Notes under the pieces: model-generated
What the model saw: only the letters and a program-made list of their open reading frames with translations
Database searches by the model: none
Told to the model about the DNA's origin: nothing
NCBI GenBank assembly: GCA_903895005.1
Contig: CAITSH010000330.1
Location: 1 to 14,342 of the forward strand
DNA length: 14,342 nucleotides
Reading direction: 5' to 3'
Origin: an uncultured Pseudomonadota bacterium
GTDB lineage: Bacteria > Pseudomonadota > Gammaproteobacteria > Burkholderiales > SG8-39
Translations under genes and position numbers: made by a program
Part shown: positions 1 through 6,961 of the stretch, piece after piece
How positions within the stretch are numbered: position 1 is the first letter of the stretch
Layout: every line of letters begins with the position of its first letter

Positions 1-2009
1 TCGATGGCGAGCAGCTCGTCGTGATGCACGAGGTCGGCGATCCCCACCTTGACCCCGGACAGGCGCGCCCCGAGCACCGTCGCGCGCGGCGCGTTCAGGA
101 CAAGACGCTTGCCCTCGAGCACCAGGTCAGCTGCGACGTTGGTGATGCGCGGCCAGCCCTCGACATAATCGAGCGTGCCGTCCTGGATTTTTGCGGTGAT
201 CTGGAACTGCCCGTTCTTCCCGCCATCCCAGGGAAACTCGCGCAACGCACCCTTGATGCGAAAACGCATGTCGTTGGATTTCGCACTGACCAGCGCGCGC
301 TTGAGCCAGTTCACCGTGACCGGTCCGATAAAGCCGGGAAGGTAACGATAAGCGGCGCTGCCGTCCGCGCGCGTCAGCCGCGCCGTAATGTCCACCGCGC
401 CCGGGCCCTGTCCAGGCGGAGCGGCGGTCCAGGACCCGAAGGCGTTGCCGGCGGCATCCTTGTTGGCAAGGCCCAGGTTGGCAGCACGCAGTTCTAGTTG
501 CCCGTCGCGCAAACGGCTCCAGCCGAGCTGGCCGGTCAGCGCGTCCAGTTCCAGCCGCGGGTCGCTCAGCACGCCGGCCAGATCGAACACCACTTTCTCC
601 GATTTGAGCGCGATGTTGCCGCCGCGCTCGTTGCCATCAACGCTGCCGGACAGTCCGGCGAAACCCGGCACTCCTGCATAACGGTTCATCCCCAATCGGG
701 TAAATCGCCCGCGCACCGAAAACTGCGCAGGCGCCGGCAATTCCCCCACCCAGTTGAGCGTGAGTTCATCCACGCTCCCCCTCGGCGCAGACTCGGCCAG
801 CGCCTTGCGCGCGGCGTCGGGCACCGGCAGGTAGTCTGCAAGCCAGGCAAGCGGCTCCAATTCCAGACCGTTGGCGCGCGCATTGCCCCCGCCCGGCTTG
901 CCGCCGCCGGAGGCGTGCATCGTGACCGAAAAATCCGCCGGATCGAGCGTCTTCCCGGACGCCGAACGCATGGCAATGCGCTTACCGAACACCTCGATAT
1001 CCTCCCTGCCCTGGCGTGCGCCCACTCGGCCCTGCACGGTTTGCAATTCAAGCAGCGGCAGCGCAGGTGCAAAGCGGGTGGCAAGCCCGGCCAGCGCCAC
1101 GTCGGCGACGATCTCGGTGGGCCGTCCCGCGGCAAGGCTCAACCAAACGCGCAAGCCACCCTTGCCGCGCTGGATTTCTATCGGGTAATCGATCCAGCGC
1201 TGCCACTGCGCAAGGTCGGTGTACTCGAATTCGGCGTAAAGCTGACCGTTCCACTGCTGGAACTGCGCTACCGTGTCGCCGTTGAAATCGCCGCGCACAT
1301 CGAGCGCCGAGGCCAGCCCTGGCGGCGGGTCGGCGCTGAGCGCGAACCGGTGTTGCGTGCCGCCGTTGGTGAGCCGGAAATTGACCGCGGCCAGATCCAG
1401 CCGCGGCGCCTTGCGCAGCTCGTCGAGCCAGCTGATGCGCGCATCGCGAATGCTCACCTCGCGCTGTGCCAGCAACCAGTCGGCAAAGCCGCTGTCGCCA
1501 GACTTTTCCTTCATTTCGAGGCCGGCCACAAACAGCTTGCCATCGACATCGCGGCGTACCGAAAGGCTCGGCGCGACAAATTCGAGGGAATGAAAACGCA
1601 GCGTCGCCATGGGCAGGGACCACCACGACAAGGTGGCATTGACGGCGGGAAGGGCCAGCGCCACGCCACCCTTGTGGTCATAAACGCGAAGGTCGGCCAG
1701 TTCAAGATAGGGCTGCAGGCCCTGCCAACCGGCTCCAATCTGACCGATGGTGATGCGCTCACCGGTGCGTTTGGACAGCGTGGCGGCGATTTCGGGGACG
1801 TAGTCGCTGATATGCGGCAGCACCCAGTAGCGCAACGCCAGAAAGGCCGTGGAAAACATGAAATACGCGGCCACCACCAACCAGCCGATCAGGCCGATCA
1901 CCTTGCGCCACGGACTGCGCGGGGGCGGGAGCACGCTCTCGATACGCTCGAAGGTGTGCTCAAGCCCCGCTTCGATCCGATGTTCGAGGGTTTCGACGGG
2001 ATTGGTCAT
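1..2009 (-). CDS. YhdP/TIGR02099-family AsmA-like envelope protein (partial, C-terminus outside window)
   Basis: The frame is open from ATG at 2009 down to position 1, giving 669 complete codons without a stop; the C-terminal part lies outside the window. Visible: a hydrophilic N-terminus, one membrane segment at about residues 37-60 (around WLVVAAYFMF), then a long periplasmic region with the AsmA-like pattern of repeated short beta-strand units (for example EIVADVALAG near 1100 and GRFTRLGMNRYAGVPGF near 690). E. coli YhdP is about 1270 residues, so roughly half is seen. YhdP, TamB and YdbH are known to bridge the periplasm and move phospholipid to the outer membrane; applying that here is by family. 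It is divergent from glnE, an arrangement I know from betaproteobacteria. Long open frames on the opposite strand are shadows. The family call is good; the exact YhdP orthology is less sure. Confidence 0.85.
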   Translation of the reverse strand, partial: MTNPVETLEHRIEAGLEHTFERIESVLPPPRSPWRKVIGLIGWLVVAAYFMFSTAFLALRYWVLPHISDYVPEIAATLSKRTGERITIGQIGAGWQGLQPYLELADLRVYDHKGGVALALPAVNATLSWWSLPMATLRFHSLEFVAPSLSVRRDVDGKLFVAGLEMKEKSGDSGFADWLLAQREVSIRDARISWLDELRKAPRLDLAAVNFRLTNGGTQHRFALSADPPPGLASALDVRGDFNGDTVAQFQQWNGQLYAEFEYTDLAQWQRWIDYPIEIQRGKGGLRVWLSLAAGRPTEIVADVALAGLATRFAPALPLLELQTVQGRVGARQGREDIEVFGKRIAMRSASGKTLDPADFSVTMHASGGGKPGGGNARANGLELEPLAWLADYLPVPDAARKALAESAPRGSVDELTLNWVGELPAPAQFSVRGRFTRLGMNRYAGVPGFAGLSGSVDGNERGGNIALKSEKVVFDLAGVLSDPRLELDALTGQLGWSRLRDGQLELRAANLGLANKDAAGNAFGSWTAAPPGQGPGAVDITARLTRADGSAAYRYLPGFIGPVTVNWLKRALVSAKSNDMRFRIKGALREFPWDGGKNGQFQITAKIQDGTLDYVEGWPRITNVAADLVLEGKRLVLNAPRATVLGARLSGVKVGIADLVHHDELLAI

Positions 2010-2095
2010 CTCATGCCGCTTGTTTTTGTGTTGTTCGCCGCCGCTTTGCCAATCAATCCGACGCCACGCTGCAAGAACAGCGCGGCCCGTACGGG

Positions 2096-2101
2096 TAAAA
2101 T
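2096..2101 (+). promoter_or_regulatory. Possible -10 box for glnE
   Basis: TAAAAT sits directly after the palindrome CCCGTACGGG at 2086-2095. It resembles a sigma70 -10 box, but there is no recognisable -35, and it lies about 220 bp upstream of the glnE start. The palindrome could be an operator. This is a weak call. Confidence 0.25.
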
Positions 2102-2210
2102 ACCTACAGGTTTCAGAATCCGCTTTCGATCACGCGTCAATGCTTTCACGTACCGGCGATCCGGCCAGCCGAAACACTCGAACTCCGGCACGCTGTAATG
2201 CGGTAATCCA

Positions 2211-2245
2211 TAACGCCCCGCCCCCTTAAAGCCCGGGGCGGGTTA
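2211..2245. repeat. GC-rich inverted repeat (hairpin) upstream of glnE
   Basis: CGCCCCG at 2214-2220 pairs perfectly with CGGGGCG at 2234-2240 around a 13-nt loop. The stem is extended by TAA/TTA ends with a two-base bulge. There is no T-run on either side, so it does not look like a simple intrinsic terminator. Because it is self-complementary, it would form in transcripts of either direction. Confidence 0.6.
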
Positions 2246-2282
2246 CAGGACGACAACACGGCAACGAACCGGCCTAGATGGC

Positions 2283-2288
2283 ATTTTA
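2283..2288 (-). promoter_or_regulatory. Possible -10 box for the YhdP-family gene
   Basis: Read on the minus strand the sequence is GGGGGTAAAATGCC. TAAAAT fits a -10 box, but no proper -35 lies 16-18 bp upstream. If used, it would give the YhdP-family mRNA a leader of roughly 270 nt including the 2211-2245 hairpin. This is a weak call. Confidence 0.25.
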
Positions 2289-2318
2289 CCCCCTTCCCAT
2301 CCCGCAACCGCCCCGACA

Positions 2319-5045
2319 GTGACCGCAACCGACCTCCACACGTGGCTGCGCCACACGCGCTATTCCGCACGCCTGCTGACGGCGCATCCGGAGTTCTCCG
2401 CTGACCTCGAAAACGCCGCGCAGCGCCCCTTCGATCGCAACGAAATGCTTGCCGCGGCCGAGGGGGCCGGCGACGAAGCGTCGCTGGCAAAAGAACTGCG
2501 CCGTCTGCGACAGCGTGTGATGCTGCGACTCGCCCTGCGCGACCTAGCCGGCCTGGCCGACTTCGCCGAGGTCGCCGCAACCATGACCATGCTGGCCGAG
2601 GTCGCGATCGGAACGGCCTTGCAGGTGTGTGACACGGCGCTGCGCGCGGAGTTCGGAGATCCGGGCACACGCATGCTGGTAGTGGGCATGGGCAAGCTTG
2701 GCGGCGGAGAGCTCAACGTTTCCTCCGACATCGACCTGATCTTCGTCTATCCCGAGGACGCCGAACTGGCGGGCGGGCGCACCAGGCACGAGTATTTTTC
2801 CCAACTGGGCAGGCGCCTGATCAAGTGCCTTGACGAGCCGACCAGCGAGGGCCGCGTGTTCCGCGTCGACATGCGCCTGCGTCCGTGGGGCGACAGCGGA
2901 CCGCTGGCGATGAGCTTTGACGCGCTCGAGCAGTACCTCGTGTCCCACGGCCGCGAGTGGGAGCGCTATGCGTGGATCAAGGCACGCGTGATGCCGCCGG
3001 CCGGCCCTGCGCCCTTTGACGACCGCCACGAGGCCGACCTCGCGGCGCTGACGCGGCCCTTCGTTTTCCGGAAGTACCTCGATTACGGCAGCATCGGGGC
3101 GATGCGCGAACTGCACGCGCAGATCCGCCAGGAGGTGCGCCGGCGCGACCTCGCCGATCACATCAAGCTTGGCCCCGGTGGCATCCGGGAAGTGGAGTTC
3201 ACCGCACAGGTGTTCCAGCTCATCCGCGGCGGCCGCGACAGCGCGCTGCAGGAACGACCGACCCTCGCCGTGCTGCAACTGCTCGGTGCACGGGGCCTGC
3301 TTTCCGCCGCAGCGGTGAGCGAACTTTGCGACGCCTACCTGTACCTGCGCAAGCTCGAACACCGACTGCAATACCTCGAGGACGCGCAGACACACGAGCT
3401 GCCCGCGGGTGGAGAAGACCGTGCCCTCATTGCCGAATCGATGGGCCAGCCCGACTGGGCCGGCTTTTCGGCTGAACTGTCGCGGCAGCGCGCCCTGGTC
3501 ACGCGACACTTTGAACAGGTGTTTTCGGACAATGCGCAGGGCCGTCACGCGCTTGCGCCGCTCTGGGAGGCCTCGCTCGACAAAACTGATGCGCTCGACC
3601 GGCTTGCCGCGCTGGGCTACACCGGCCCCGCCGACATCTTCGATTACATCGGCGAAGTGCGCGGCAGCAGCCGCTACCGCGACCTACCCGCCGCCAGTCG
3701 CAGGCGCTTTGACGCGCTGGTGCCGCGCCTGATCGAACAAGCGGCACGAACACCGCAACCGGACACCACCCTCAAGCGCTGCCTCACGCTGATCGAGACC
3801 ATCAGCCGCCGCGCCGCCTACCTCGCCATGCTTGACGAGCACCCCCAGGCGCTCGAGCGCATCGCCGCCATGCTGTCGGCCTCAAGCTGGGCGGCCGACT
3901 ACCTGACGCGCCATCCGATTCTGCTCGATGAACTCCTCGACGGACGGCTGCTGCACGCCGAACCGGACTGGCCCGCCTTTGAAACAAGCCTGCGCACCGA
4001 ACTGGCGCTGCACCAGGCACCGGACAAGGGTCAAGGTCAGGGCGACACCGAACGCATGATGGATGTGTTGCGCGAGACCCACCACACCCAGGTATTTCGC
4101 CTGCTGGCGCAAGACCTCGCCGGCGCGCTCAGTATCGAGCGCCTCGCCGATCACCTGTCGGCGCTCGCGGACCTGATCCTGAGGGTGGTAATGGACCTGT
4201 GCTGGACTCAATTACCCAAAAAGCACACCGACACGCCGCACTTCGCGGTCATCGCCTACGGCAAGCTTGGCGGCAAGGAACTGGGCTACGTCTCGGACCT
4301 CGATATCATTTTTCTGTATGAAGACGCCGACGAGGCGGCCGCTGAAACCTACGCCCGCCTCGCACAGCGCATGAACACCTGGCTCTCGAGCACGACCTCG
4401 GCCGGCATTCTGTTCGAGACCGACCTGCGCCTTCGCCCCAACGGGGCCTCCGGCCTGATGGTGAGTTCAATTGAGGCCTTCCACAAATACCAGAGCGAGG
4501 CCGCGTGGATATGGGAACACCAGGCACTGACGCGGGCCCGTTTTTCTGCGGGTGACGCAGCGGTGGGGGTGCTGTTCGAGGCCGAGCGCGAACGGATCCT
4601 GCGCCTGCCGCGCGACGCCGCCGCATTGCGCGGCGAAGTCGCCGCGATGCGCGCCAAAATGCTTGCCGCCCATCCCAACAAGAGCGGGGAGTTCGACGTC
4701 AAGCACGACGCAGGGGGCATGATAGACATCGAATTTTGCGTGCAATACCTTGTGCTCGCCAACGCGCACACGCACCCGGAACTGACCCGCAACCTGGGCA
4801 ACATAGCCCTGCTCAGGATGGCTGCAGAACTTGGCCTGATCCCGCACGACCTGGCCGATTCGGTACGCGACGCCTACCGCGAATTCCGCCAGTTGCAGCA
4901 CGGCCTGCGGCTCAATGGTGCGCAGTACGCGCGTATCGCGCCCGGAGAGGCAGCAGCCTCGCGCAAAGCCACGCTGGCGCTGTGGCAACGCCTTTTCAAC
5001 GCTGCCGCCGGGGTCACGCCGGGTTCAGGCGCCGGCGACAAATAG
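2319..5045 (+). CDS. glnE: Bifunctional glutamine synthetase adenylyltransferase / adenylyl-removing enzyme
   Basis: This 908-residue protein (E. coli GlnE: 946) adds and removes AMP on a tyrosine of glutamine synthetase in answer to PII and glutamine. It carries the two nucleotidyltransferase signatures of the family. The N-terminal adenylyl-removase copy has GMGKLGGGEL at 123-132 followed by the DxD pair D137/D139. The C-terminal adenylyltransferase copy has YGKLGGKELG at 647-656 followed by D660/D662. Each is followed by the helical GlnD-type region, for example KLGPGGIREVEF after the first and DAGGMIDIEF after the second. The start is GTG at 2319; there is no good Shine-Dalgarno, but no better in-frame start is seen. 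The gene stands alone on its strand, divergent from the YhdP-family gene, and its last 21 bases overlap the end of the opposing MAPEG gene. No broken motif was noticed, and the identification is firm. Confidence 0.97.
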   Translation: MTATDLHTWLRHTRYSARLLTAHPEFSADLENAAQRPFDRNEMLAAAEGAGDEASLAKELRRLRQRVMLRLALRDLAGLADFAEVAATMTMLAEVAIGTALQVCDTALRAEFGDPGTRMLVVGMGKLGGGELNVSSDIDLIFVYPEDAELAGGRTRHEYFSQLGRRLIKCLDEPTSEGRVFRVDMRLRPWGDSGPLAMSFDALEQYLVSHGREWERYAWIKARVMPPAGPAPFDDRHEADLAALTRPFVFRKYLDYGSIGAMRELHAQIRQEVRRRDLADHIKLGPGGIREVEFTAQVFQLIRGGRDSALQERPTLAVLQLLGARGLLSAAAVSELCDAYLYLRKLEHRLQYLEDAQTHELPAGGEDRALIAESMGQPDWAGFSAELSRQRALVTRHFEQVFSDNAQGRHALAPLWEASLDKTDALDRLAALGYTGPADIFDYIGEVRGSSRYRDLPAASRRRFDALVPRLIEQAARTPQPDTTLKRCLTLIETISRRAAYLAMLDEHPQALERIAAMLSASSWAADYLTRHPILLDELLDGRLLHAEPDWPAFETSLRTELALHQAPDKGQGQGDTERMMDVLRETHHTQVFRLLAQDLAGALSIERLADHLSALADLILRVVMDLCWTQLPKKHTDTPHFAVIAYGKLGGKELGYVSDLDIIFLYEDADEAAAETYARLAQRMNTWLSSTTSAGILFETDLRLRPNGASGLMVSSIEAFHKYQSEAAWIWEHQALTRARFSAGDAAVGVLFEAERERILRLPRDAAALRGEVAAMRAKMLAAHPNKSGEFDVKHDAGGMIDIEFCVQYLVLANAHTHPELTRNLGNIALLRMAAELGLIPHDLADSVRDAYREFRQLQHGLRLNGAQYARIAPGEAAASRKATLALWQRLFNAAAGVTPGSGAGDK

Positions 5046-5396
5046 CGCGATTACGCAGCCCGTACCGATCGTCCATGCCACCGAACGCAGCGTCGCGCGG
5101 TCGGTAATGTAGAGCGCAATGTAAGCGATGCGCGCGGCGATAAAGCCAAGGGCGAGCAGGTCGATGCGCCCCTGCGCCGCATGCGCAAGATGCGCGATGA
5201 TCACCGCCGCGGCAAAGGGCGCAAACGCCTCAAACGAATTGAGGTGGGCGGCATGCGCGCGGGCGCGCCAGCCCTCGAGCCGGGCCAGCCAGGCGCGCGG
5301 CGCATGATTGTCAAAGCCGGACTGCGCCTTGGCCAGGCCCACTGCGACAATGGGCAAAAACCCGGCTACCAGCACGCACCAGAACGCAGTGGTCAT
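5025..5396 (-). CDS. MAPEG-family membrane protein
   Basis: This is a 123-residue, very hydrophobic protein with about four membrane segments: near residues 4-21, 57-70, 80-95 and 105-122. The stretch around residues 44-70 (RARAHAAHLNSFEAFAPF) has the conserved Arg...Asn...Glu...Phe pattern of MAPEG proteins (Membrane-Associated Proteins in Eicosanoid and Glutathione metabolism). The length is normal for bacterial members. The substrate of the bacterial forms is mostly unknown, so no reaction is proposed. The start ATG at 5396 is well supported by GAGGAG at 5408-5403, six bases upstream. The gene is convergent with glnE and overlaps its tail by 21 bp; it is divergent from the TPR/barrel gene at 5644. 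No shared function with either neighbour is evident. Confidence 0.85.
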   Translation of the reverse strand: MTTAFWCVLVAGFLPIVAVGLAKAQSGFDNHAPRAWLARLEGWRARAHAAHLNSFEAFAPFAAAVIIAHLAHAAQGRIDLLALGFIAARIAYIALYITDRATLRSVAWTIGTGCVIALFVAGA

Positions 5397-5402
5397 GACC
5401 TG

Positions 5403-5408
5403 CTCCTC
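5403..5408 (-). promoter_or_regulatory. Shine-Dalgarno of the MAPEG gene
   Basis: Minus-strand GAGGAG, six bases before ATG at 5396. It decides the start and is one of the few strong ribosome-binding sites in the window. Confidence 0.75.
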
Positions 5409-5582
5409 GAATCATTGGGCGCCCAGTGTGACACGCGCCGCGAAAATCAGGCTTGCGATGAAGGGCAGATCGACAAGCCCGCCTCCGGCCCGGCGCCCGA
5501 CACGCAATATCCAACCAAGCGGAGCCGATTAAGGACGCTCGCCGCCTGGCCAACGCAGTCCTTGGTCCAGGTAGGCATCCTT

Positions 5583-5607
5583 CCGGCACAGGTATACACT
5601 GTGCCGG
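5583..5607. promoter_or_regulatory. Perfect 9-bp inverted repeat around TATACA; candidate operator/promoter of the SLAM-FecR unit
   Basis: CCGGCACAG (5583-5591) and CTGTGCCGG (5599-5607) are exact inverted copies around the 7-base spacer GTATACA. The spacer contains TATACA (5593-5598), a good -10 candidate, although no convincing -35 is found at 16-18 bp (TTGGTC at 5562-5567 is 25 bp away). The dyad lies 36 bases before the GTG start at 5644. If transcription starts just after the box, the dyad is not fully transcribed, which favours a DNA operator over an RNA hairpin. The regulator is unknown. Confidence 0.6.
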
Positions 5608-5620
5608 TCAATCATCCGCC

Positions 5621-5647
5621 GGGAGGGCGGTTATGAGAATCTCGTGA
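5621..5647 (+). promoter_or_regulatory. Shine-Dalgarno and four-codon leader ORF overlapping the SLAM-like gene start
   Basis: GGGAGG (5621-5626) is six bases before ATG at 5633. That ATG opens only ATG-AGA-ATC-TCG-TGA, i.e. MRIS. The TGA (5645-5647) overlaps the GTG start (5644) as GTGA. The same Shine-Dalgarno is 17 bases from the GTG, too far for efficient direct initiation. Translational coupling through the mini-ORF is a reasonable inference; a sequencing or real frameshift at the start is the alternative. Confidence 0.4.
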
Positions 5648-6957
5648 AAATTGACGCTCTTCGGCTGGCCCTTTGCGCGATGCTCGTTTCGGCAACGCAC
5701 GCGGTACTTGCTGCGCCCTCGGACGAGATCAAAGCCCTCATGCTGCAGGGCAAATCCGCCGAGGCTTACAACTGGGGCAGACAATTCCCCGACCAACTGG
5801 GCAATCCTCAATTTGATTTTTATTTCGGCGTGGCCGCGGTTGATGCAGGCCATGCGGGTGAAGGCGTGCTGGCGCTGGAGCGCTACCTGCTGACCTTCCC
5901 GGGCAGCAACGAGGCCCGCCTCGAACTGGCGCGCGGCTATTTCGTGCTGGGCGACCTGGTGCGTGCGCGCGAGGAATTCGAGGAGGTGAGCAAGCGCAAT
6001 CCTCCCCCGTCGGTGGCGGCCACGATAGAACGTTTTCTTGACGGCATCCGCGCACGCGAATCGAGTTACACCCCCTCCTCGCTGTTGTATGCCGAAATGG
6101 GCATCGGCTCGGACAGTAACGTCAACGGCGGGGTTGGCAACAATACGATAAACCTGCCCAATTTCGGACTGGTTTCCGTCGCACCTGCGGGGGTGAAGCA
6201 GGGCGACAACTACACGCACTTTGCGTTTGGCGCGCAGACCACCCAGCCGGTTGCTCCCGGGGTCAGCCTGTCGGCCGGTCTGAACATGGAGGACAAGCGC
6301 AACTGGAATGCCACCGCTTACCGCCAGGGCAACTTCACCGGCAATGGTGGCATCAGCTTTTTGAAGAACGACAACCTCTACCGTGCCACGCTTGCCTACA
6401 ACACGGTCACTTTAGCCGACGTGCGTTTTCGTAACACCGCCTCGCTCACTGGGGAATGGGTGCATCAATTGAGCGAACTCAGCGCCCTCAACGCGTCGGT
6501 CCAGTACGCCGACCTCAAATATCTGGGGGCGAACGAGGTGCGCGACGCGCAACTGTGGGTCGGCAGCGCCGGCTGGCGCCAGACCTTCATCGGAAAAATG
6601 CAACCCGTACTCCAGGCCAGCGCCAGTTTTGGCGGCGAAGCCAACCAGCGCAACCGACCCGACCTCGGCCGCGATCTGGCCGGTATGCGCGTGTCGCTAG
6701 CGCTGACACCGGTCCCGAAATGGGGCCTGTCGGTGGGCGTGGGCAGCCAGGAGAGCCGCTATTACGCGCCAGACACGCTGCTGCAGGTCAAACGTTACGA
6801 CCGCTACGAATCGGCGGATGCCACCATCAGCTACGCAGTAAACAAAAATCTGTCGTTTCGAACCGAGTTACTTTGGTCCAACAACATCTCCAACATTTCG
6901 CTCTACAAATACGACCGCAGCGTCGCGGCGTTCAAAGTGCGTTACGAATTCAAGTGA
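5644..6957 (+). CDS. TPR plus beta-barrel outer-membrane protein, SLAM-like (surface lipoprotein assembly modifier)
   Basis: 437 residues. The signal peptide covers residues 1 to about 23 (hydrophobic LRLALCAMLVSATHAVLA, then APSDE). An alpha-helical TPR-like part follows at about 26-140 (FDFYFGVAAVDAGHAGEGVL, ARLELARGYFVLGDLVRARE). From about residue 146 the protein is amphipathic beta-strand to the end, opening with GIGSDSNVNGG (153-163), typical of the SLAM/DUF560 barrel. SLAM proteins use a periplasmic TPR domain and an outer-membrane barrel to move cargo to the surface (type XI secretion). The start is GTG at 5644; ATG at 5633 stops after four codons. It is followed after four bases by the FecR-domain gene, so the two are probably one operon, and the neighbour is the likely cargo or partner. 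The last residues are RYEFK, with a Lys after the usual terminal aromatic. The alternative is a generic TPR-barrel porin. The architecture is sure; the SLAM function is inferred. Confidence 0.75.
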   Translation: MKIDALRLALCAMLVSATHAVLAAPSDEIKALMLQGKSAEAYNWGRQFPDQLGNPQFDFYFGVAAVDAGHAGEGVLALERYLLTFPGSNEARLELARGYFVLGDLVRAREEFEEVSKRNPPPSVAATIERFLDGIRARESSYTPSSLLYAEMGIGSDSNVNGGVGNNTINLPNFGLVSVAPAGVKQGDNYTHFAFGAQTTQPVAPGVSLSAGLNMEDKRNWNATAYRQGNFTGNGGISFLKNDNLYRATLAYNTVTLADVRFRNTASLTGEWVHQLSELSALNASVQYADLKYLGANEVRDAQLWVGSAGWRQTFIGKMQPVLQASASFGGEANQRNRPDLGRDLAGMRVSLALTPVPKWGLSVGVGSQESRYYAPDTLLQVKRYDRYESADATISYAVNKNLSFRTELLWSNNISNISLYKYDRSVAAFKVRYEFK

Positions 6958-6961
6958 GGCC

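Larger units (their letters stand above)
2010..2318. other. Divergent intergenic region between the YhdP-family gene and glnE
   Basis: This 309-bp stretch has no convincing gene. It holds a perfect 10-bp palindrome CCCGTACGGG (2086-2095) followed directly by TAAAAT on the plus strand (2096-2101). A GC-rich hairpin follows at 2211-2245. A second TAAAAT on the minus strand lies at 2283-2288. The two TAAAAT boxes point toward each other, so if both are -10 elements the two transcripts would overlap over about 180 bp and both would carry the hairpin. No good -35 hexamer is seen at 16-18 bp from either box. No clear Shine-Dalgarno precedes the GTG start of glnE. Confidence 0.5.

Noticed and set aside
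498..2198. 566-codon plus-strand open frame opposite the YhdP-family gene
   Set aside because: Composition is Arg/Gln/His-rich without domain features, and the minus strand here holds a recognisable AsmA-like protein with a membrane anchor. It is a GC-driven shadow.
2544..3548. 334-codon minus-strand open frame inside glnE
   Set aside because: It lies opposite the conserved GlnE removase domain and shows no motif of its own.
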